A stretch of DNA of 60,686 bases from CAZRUA01 sp964603125 (lineage in GTDB: Bacteria > Bacteroidota > Bacteroidia > B-17B0 > Aurantibacillaceae), in assembly GCA_964603125.1 (NCBI GenBank), contig CAZRUA010000009.1, positions 1 to 60,686 on the forward strand, in the 5' to 3' direction. Under the pieces are notes generated by a model. That model was given only the letters and a program-made list of their open reading frames with translations. It had not been told where the DNA came from and did not search any database. Made by a program: the position numbers and the translations under genes. Each line of letters opens with the position of its first letter. Positions within the stretch are counted from its first letter, which is position 1. Below, in pieces: positions 55,702 to 60,686 of this stretch.

Positions 55702-55943
55702 CAAAAAAGGCTAGAGGATTTGAATGCTAACGCACCTCTATTCCTTTTTTGAATTTTTAAAGCATTTGGGCAAAGCCTCCTGCTTCAAAATTCTAAAAAA
55801 GAAATATTCACCGCAGAGCCTCTAAGCCAAATCCTCAGGGCTAACGCGCATGTTTCCATTGAAAGATTTCCTTAAATAGATAGTTTTCCGCTCAGAAACA
55901 TTACCCAGAACCACAACTCAAATGTTCAATTTAAATGACAATT

Positions 55944-56008
55944 GATAAATTATCAATTGTAAATGCTCAATATTGATCAGTGATAACTGAAAAATGATAA
56001 TTTAAAAT
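55944..56008. repeat. 65-bp direct repeat, copy 2
   Basis: Exact second copy of 55296-55360, with 583 bp between the copies. The bases before it (CAAATGTTCAATTTAAAT, from about 55919) resemble 33414-33431, so it belongs to a wider repeat family. Confidence 0.8.
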
Positions 56009-56122
56009 GGGATTTGGTGTTTAAAACATTATCAATGATAAATCATCACCCGCTTCTTATGAATTCAAAAGAAATTAAGTTGTGGTAAATGAATGGGTTT
56101 GGTTTAGAACTGAAATTTAGTC

Positions 56123-56202
56123 TGTTCTCGATACGCCCTTCGGGACTACTCGAACTGACAGTATATAACGAATATAACTGTCAGTTCGAGCTTGTCGAGA
56201 AC
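56123..56202. repeat. Nested palindromic element (CAGTTCGAG family)
   Basis: Outer arms GTTCTCGA (56124-56131) and TCGAGAAC (56195-56202) enclose a perfect 14-bp stem, CTCGAACTGACAGT (56149-56162) with its complement at 56177-56190, around a 14-base A/T loop. Non-coding; resembles dispersed palindromic repeats. Confidence 0.75.
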
Positions 56203-56262
56203 TAGACTAAGGGTCTTAATATTACAATAAACATAACTACAGGAATTTATTCTTCAAACAAA

Positions 56263-56288
56263 ATGAGCCACTCTTTCGAGCGGCTCAT
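56263..56288 (-). terminator. Intrinsic terminator of the OmpA/PorE-like gene
   Basis: On the minus strand ATGAGCCGCTC-GAAA-GAGTGGCTCAT (one G-U pair) is followed by TTTGTTT, 37 bases past the stop codon. Confidence 0.8.
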
Positions 56289-56325
56289 CTGTATTAAAAC
56301 TTCAATGTAGGGGTTTTGTTAGGGT

Positions 56326-58605
56326 TTACTTTTTATCAAAAGAGTTAGTGCTATTGTTAATTACATCTACCTTATCAGCGCCAGCGCCCATAGATATAAT
56401 TTTAAACTCTGTTCTTCTGTTTTTTTGGTGCTCTTCTTCCGAGCAAGTTGATTTTACAGCTCCCTCGCAAGCACATCCGTTTAGCAATTGCGATTCGCCA
56501 TAACCCTTACCGTAAATACGCGCAGGGTTTGTAATTTTTGATTTAATGTAAGCTGCTGATGCTTTTGCACGCTTATCGGATAATGTTTCGTTATACTTAA
56601 TAGATGCACGACAATCGGTATGCGAACCTAATTCAACCACCATGTTCGGATACTTATTCATTACTTCTACTACCTTATCCAATTCGGCTGCTGCATCTGG
56701 GCGAATATTAAATTTATTTAAATCGAAACGTATATCGTTAATCACCACTAAATCACGTAAATCTTTCACCTCTTTGTCCATTTTTAATGCGCCTACTAAC
56801 ACATCAGCTACATTAATAATTCCTGGTTTTGCAATAGTATGGTTAAAGTTCACTGTTTTAGGGAAGTATCCTTCTTTCACTAACTCAATTTTATATCCTA
56901 AAGCATCGCCCATTTTAACTCCAGTTAATGGTTTCATTAAATCACCACTGCTTGGTGTTGCATCTTGTATAAATACAGCTCCGGTTTTTAAATCGGTAAC
57001 TTTTACTTTTACACCTTCTAAAGGTTGGTTTGTTTTACCATCACTAACCAATAAGCGTAAAGCATTTCCTGGATCTTTTTCTAAAATTACATCTGCTACA
57101 ACTTCATCTTTATTAAAAGTTGCTGCTGTGTTGTTACCATCAAAATATTTATCTTGTTTACCGTTTAGTTTATAATTATCATCATTTTCAATAGCAAACT
57201 CATACTCACCATTTTTACCTGCTGCTACTTCGCCAATTGCATTTCCTTTAGAGTCGGTTAATTTAACCATTGCTCCAGGCATTAGGTTACCTTCTTTATC
57301 TTTTGCCTGACCTTTGATAATTTTTCCAAACTTTAATGGTTTTAAAATATTTACCGAGTAAATATCATCATCACCTTTTCCGCCAGCTCTGTTAGAACTT
57401 ACGTAACCTGTTTTCATATCCTTATCCACTATCAAACCAAAATCATCCATGTTTGTATTTAAAGGCGCTCCCAAATTGATTACTTTTTTAAAACCACCAT
57501 TAGATGGAAGTGCAATAAAATTATCTAAACCACCTAAACCCGGGTGACCATTTGAAGCAAAAAACAATGAACCATCTTGGTGAATGAATGGAAATTCTTC
57601 GTTCCCTTCGGTATTTACTACATCACCTAAATTCTCTGGTTTACCCCATGATCCATCGGTATTGCGTGTTACTTTCCAAATATCCACTCCGCCAACACCG
57701 CCTGGCATATCCGAAGCAAAATACATTAACTTGCCATCAGAAGTTAAAGTGGCATGGCTGCATGAATAATCTTTACTGCAAAATGGTAATACTTGTAGTG
57801 CTGTCCATTTACCATCTTTTAATTCCGCCGAACAAAGTTCTAACATAGTTGTTTTATCTGCTGCTTTTGCTTTGTAGTTATCGCGACTTAACACCATAAA
57901 TGTTCCTTCAGGGTTAAATGCCACAGGACCTTCGTGGTATTTTTTATTATCCTTTTTATCAAACATTTTTGTGTTGCTCAATTCCATATCAGCACCTTTA
58001 TCGCCCAAATACATGTTTAAGAAAGGTTTACCATTCCAGTTGTATTGGCGGAAAGCTCCATGTGCTTTTGCATCAAAAGTTGAAGCATAAACTACTTGGT
58101 TTTTGTAATACGATGGTCCAAACTCTTGAGCAGCCGAATTCATAGCTAAGTTTTTTAAAGCAAACTTACCTTCATCTTTCTGCAACTTATATACAATACC
58201 TTTTGTTTCGTTATATTCCTTTGCACGATGATCGTTTGGAGCTGCGCTGATAAAATTTTTCATTGCAGCATCTGCTTCGGCGTATTTACCATTGTTTTCT
58301 AAAACTTGTGCGTAGTTATATAAATCGTTAGGAGTTTTTTCGGCACTTTGCACAACTTGAGCAAAATACTCTTCCGATTTTTTTGTATCGCCGGTGTATT
58401 TGTATGAATCAGCTAACTTACGTTTAACATCTGTATTCTTTTCTTTTAAAGGTTCAAGAATAGAAATTGCTTTTGCGTAAGAATATTTATTGTAATATTT
58501 AATCCCTTTTTTTACACGTCCGGATGATTGCTGAGCGCTTGCAAATGATACAGCAAACACTAAACTTGCGACTGTTAACGTATATTTTAATTTATTAAAG
58601 TTCAT
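56326..58605 (-). CDS. OmpA-family lipoprotein/periplasmic protein with TPR and propeller, PorE-like
   Basis: A 759-residue envelope protein. It has a signal peptide (residues 1-24, ending FASAQQ), TPR-type helices at ~30-140, a WD40-like/PD40 propeller at ~160-410 (YASTFDAKAHGAF, LMYFASDMPGGVGGVDIWK, LFFASNGHPGLGGLDNF, GYVSSNRAGGKGDDDIY), a carboxypeptidase-regulatory-like domain at ~430-510, a further beta domain and a C-terminal OmpA peptidoglycan-binding domain (~640-740, VELGSHTDCRAS...LSDKRAKASAAYI). This order matches PorE of the type IX secretion system, which anchors PorP-type proteins to peptidoglycan. A PorP/SprF gene lies 34 bp upstream. Many OmpA/PD40 paralogues exist, so orthology is not proven. 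Confidence 0.88.
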   Translation of the reverse strand: MNFNKLKYTLTVASLVFAVSFASAQQSSGRVKKGIKYYNKYSYAKAISILEPLKEKNTDVKRKLADSYKYTGDTKKSEEYFAQVVQSAEKTPNDLYNYAQVLENNGKYAEADAAMKNFISAAPNDHRAKEYNETKGIVYKLQKDEGKFALKNLAMNSAAQEFGPSYYKNQVVYASTFDAKAHGAFRQYNWNGKPFLNMYLGDKGADMELSNTKMFDKKDNKKYHEGPVAFNPEGTFMVLSRDNYKAKAADKTTMLELCSAELKDGKWTALQVLPFCSKDYSCSHATLTSDGKLMYFASDMPGGVGGVDIWKVTRNTDGSWGKPENLGDVVNTEGNEEFPFIHQDGSLFFASNGHPGLGGLDNFIALPSNGGFKKVINLGAPLNTNMDDFGLIVDKDMKTGYVSSNRAGGKGDDDIYSVNILKPLKFGKIIKGQAKDKEGNLMPGAMVKLTDSKGNAIGEVAAGKNGEYEFAIENDDNYKLNGKQDKYFDGNNTAATFNKDEVVADVILEKDPGNALRLLVSDGKTNQPLEGVKVKVTDLKTGAVFIQDATPSSGDLMKPLTGVKMGDALGYKIELVKEGYFPKTVNFNHTIAKPGIINVADVLVGALKMDKEVKDLRDLVVINDIRFDLNKFNIRPDAAAELDKVVEVMNKYPNMVVELGSHTDCRASIKYNETLSDKRAKASAAYIKSKITNPARIYGKGYGESQLLNGCACEGAVKSTCSEEEHQKNRRTEFKIISMGAGADKVDVINNSTNSFDKK

Positions 58606-58639
58606 ATTGAATTTTATTTGGGTTTTGCAAATGTTTTAA

Positions 58640-59620
58640 TTAGAAATAACGAGGTGATTTGATACGGCCTTTATCTTTAAATATCATGTCGTAACGTAAA
58701 ACAATTTCGTGCGAACCTGAATTGTATTTACCTGTGCGATTGGTTAAAGAGAAATCGTAAGAGTAACCTGCATACAATTGATCAGTAAAATCATAACCTA
58801 ATAAAATACTTAATGCATCATTGGTTCTATAACCTAAACCTAAGTTTAATTTTTTGCTGAAAATTGCCATTGCAGTAATATCTGCTTCAATTGGTGCACC
58901 AGCTGTTACTTTCACAAAAGTAGTTGGTTTAATATCAATCATTTCGTTTACTTTTAACATTGCACCTGCAATAAAAAAGTAGTGACGTTTTTGAGTTGCA
59001 GCTAAGGTGTTTGTACCACCAGTTGTTGTTCCATCAGCACCAATTGCATTTTGCAAAAACTTAGGAGTTGACAATCCTACATAAAAACGCTCAGCATAAT
59101 AATAAACACCTGCACCAAAATTAGGTTGTATTTTAGAATTAAATGTTTGTTGTAAGTTTGGATCGTTACCGATGTTTCCATCTGTTAAATCAGCTGATGA
59201 AATTGGCTTACGATTAAAAAAGTTAATACCTCCTTTAATACCAAAAGCTAATCTATCGCCTTTATCGTTTACTTTTATTTTGTAAGCAAAATCGCCGTAA
59301 ACTGCGCCATTATTGGTTGGCCCTATTTGGTCGGCAATAAATGATAAACCTACACCCAACTTATTATTTAATAATGGGCTGTGTAAAGTATACGTACCTG
59401 TTTTTGGTGAACCTGGAAAACCCACCCACTGACGACGACCTAATGCAGTCATAGTCAAAGCTTCGCGACTACCGGCATAAGCTGGATTCACCGCCAAAGT
59501 ATTCATCATGTAATGCGTAAACATTGCATCTTGCTGCGCTTGCACATTAAATGCTGAAACAACTACAACACATGCTAAGATTGCTCTTTTGATGATGTTA
59601 TTTTTTCTATTTGAATTCAT
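58640..59620 (-). CDS. PorP/SprF family type IX secretion outer-membrane protein
   Basis: A 326-residue protein with a signal peptide (ending FNVQAQ) followed by the family start QDAMFTHYMMNTLAVNPAYAGSREALTMTALGRRQWVGFPGSPKTGTYTLHSPL and alternating beta strands with repeated GLGYRTNDALSILLGYDFTDQLYAGYSYDFS-type segments, ending in RYDMIFKDKGRIKSPRYF. PorP/SprF proteins are outer-membrane barrels that act with type IX secretion or gliding adhesins, typically encoded beside a large adhesin with a type B C-terminal domain. Here the adhesin gene lies upstream and the OmpA/PorE-like gene downstream on the same strand, which supports that role. Confidence 0.93.
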   Translation of the reverse strand: MNSNRKNNIIKRAILACVVVVSAFNVQAQQDAMFTHYMMNTLAVNPAYAGSREALTMTALGRRQWVGFPGSPKTGTYTLHSPLLNNKLGVGLSFIADQIGPTNNGAVYGDFAYKIKVNDKGDRLAFGIKGGINFFNRKPISSADLTDGNIGNDPNLQQTFNSKIQPNFGAGVYYYAERFYVGLSTPKFLQNAIGADGTTTGGTNTLAATQKRHYFFIAGAMLKVNEMIDIKPTTFVKVTAGAPIEADITAMAIFSKKLNLGLGYRTNDALSILLGYDFTDQLYAGYSYDFSLTNRTGKYNSGSHEIVLRYDMIFKDKGRIKSPRYF

Positions 59621-59655
59621 TTTTCTTTTATTTAATGATTTGATAGTTCTGTTTA

Positions 59656-59683
59656 AAACTCTCGGCTTTTACACCGAGAGTTT
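59656..59683 (-). terminator. Hairpin between the adhesin and PorP/SprF genes
   Basis: A perfect 10-bp stem, AAACTCTCGG with CCGAGAGTTT, around an 8-base loop, 5 bases after the adhesin stop codon. The T tract after it is weak, so it may only partly end transcription and reduce expression of the downstream pair. Confidence 0.65.
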
Positions 59684-59687
59684 GATT

Positions 59688-60686
59688 TTATTTATTTAGG
59701 TAGATGTATCCTTTAATTGGTTTTGCATCTCCACCTAATTCAACAATGATGAAGTAAGTTCCGGTTGGTAACACATTACCACCTACTGTTACTCCTTTAT
59801 TGCTTGTTCCATCCCAACGTTTGCTGCTATCGTTGTTATCGTAAGCATCCATCTCCCACACTGTATTACCCCAACGGTTAATGATTGTTACTTTGTTATT
59901 TGGATATTGTGTTAATGTTAATCCTTTAATTACTAAGAAATCATTTAAGTTATCTCCGTTTGGCGAAATACCATCAGGGATTTCGATATCACATGCATCT
60001 GGATCTAAGTAGTTAGAAACACCATCTCCATCACAATCTTGACTTGGAGTTTCGTTTCCAGCTCCATCATTGTTACCATCGTTATCACTATCTGTATCTA
60101 CAGCATCAGCTAATCCATCGTTATCCGTATCTAATGGAACAGGGTTTCCAATACCATCACCATAACCAGCATCATCCTCATCTACTGCATCTAAAATACC
60201 ATCACCATCTAAATCTGCTAATCCATCAATCACACCATTGTTATCTGTATCCACGTTACCAAATCCACCTTCAAACGAATCGAATATGGTATCGTTATCG
60301 CTATCCAAATCATTGTAATCTGGTGAACCATCTCCATCCGTATCGCGTGGTGTATCATTAGCATCTAAATCACCGTATGTTCCAACACTACCATCTGCTA
60401 AATCAATAATACCATCATTATCTGTATCGTTTCCTTCTATCACACCATCATTATCTGTATCTAATGCTCCAAATCCTCCTTCAACCACATCATTGATACC
60501 GTCGTTATCAGAATCTAAGTCATTGTAATCTGCATTTCCATCTCCATCAAAATCACGCGGTGTATCATTTGTATCAGGATCTCCGTAAGCTGTATCGTTA
60601 GCATCAGCTGAATCGTTGATACCATCATTATCTGAATCTGGTCCGTCAACTACTCCATCGCTGTTTAAGTCAACTAAACCTGTGTT
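59688..60686 (-). CDS. Calcium-repeat surface protein with T9SS/gliding C-terminal domain (partial)
   Basis: The frame is open to the end of the window, so the N-terminus is missing; 332 codons are seen. The visible part begins with thrombospondin type 3-like acidic repeats (DSDNDGINDSADANDTAYGDPDTNDTPRDFDGDG and many similar DxDxDGxxD units), which bind calcium in related proteins. It ends in the gliding-motility-associated C-terminal domain (IPDGISPNGDNLNDFLVIKG...YPNNKVTIINRWGNTVWEMDAYDNND...LPTGTYFIIVELGG). It should be secreted by the type IX system and is the likely client of the PorP/SprF protein encoded next. Internal GTG at 60488 is not a start. Confidence 0.9.
   Translation of the reverse strand, partial: NTGLVDLNSDGVVDGPDSDNDGINDSADANDTAYGDPDTNDTPRDFDGDGNADYNDLDSDNDGINDVVEGGFGALDTDNDGVIEGNDTDNDGIIDLADGSVGTYGDLDANDTPRDTDGDGSPDYNDLDSDNDTIFDSFEGGFGNVDTDNNGVIDGLADLDGDGILDAVDEDDAGYGDGIGNPVPLDTDNDGLADAVDTDSDNDGNNDGAGNETPSQDCDGDGVSNYLDPDACDIEIPDGISPNGDNLNDFLVIKGLTLTQYPNNKVTIINRWGNTVWEMDAYDNNDSSKRWDGTSNKGVTVGGNVLPTGTYFIIVELGGDAKPIKGYIYLNK

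Overview
The window is a low-GC chromosomal segment from a Bacteroidota bacterium. The evidence is a division/cell-wall cluster with a Bacteroidota-type FtsZ tail, two proteins with gliding-motility/type IX secretion C-terminal domains, a PorP/SprF plus PorE-like OmpA pair, Reg_prop/Y_Y_Y receptors, a TonB-dependent receptor, TAnnTTTG-type -7 promoter elements and few Shine-Dalgarno sites. The genus cannot be named from the sequence alone. No rRNA, tRNA, CRISPR array or insertion sequence was found.

Layout: 1-9.5 kb is the distal dcw operon (murD, a stand-alone MurD C-terminal-domain paralogue, ftsW, murG, murC, ftsQ, ftsA, ftsZ), closed by a bidirectional terminator. 9.5-19.1 kb holds a giant SpoIIE-type receptor, an S41 peptidase, a small lipoprotein and an ECF sigma factor followed by an anti-sigma-like membrane protein fused to a trypsin-like protease. 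19.1-21.8 kb carries a DUF1801 protein, a nucleoside-type MFS permease and rfbA. 21.9-26.8 kb is the fatty-acid/phospholipid block (YceD/DUF177, rpmF, plsX, fabH, accB, accC). 26.9-40.4 kb has a HisKA_2 kinase, a T9SS-type surface protein, a TonB receptor, a P460-like cytochrome, a second SpoIIE receptor and a fibronectin-like protein, separated by islands of interspersed repeats. 40.7-41.1 kb is an 18-unit, 21-bp tandem array.

42.5-52.9 kb is the main accessory region: eight genes on the minus strand, probably one defence operon. It runs hsdR-hsdM-hsdS (type I restriction-modification), then a PtuA-like ATPase and a PtuB-like HNH nuclease (Septu-like), then a small unknown protein, a proteasome-like Ntn-hydrolase fused to an HExxH metallopeptidase, and a protein with a HEPN-like R-x4-H motif. 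The last three genes make this the best candidate for an undescribed system. The Ntn domain keeps Thr, Asp and Lys at spacings close to proteasome beta subunits.

53.2-60.7 kb contains an EEP-family nuclease/phosphatase, a small exported protein, a 1.4-kb repeat-rich intergenic region, and a type IX secretion/gliding set (OmpA/PorE-like, PorP/SprF-like, and the C-terminal part of a calcium-repeat surface protein running off the window end). All functions are read from motifs and gene order; no database search was run.
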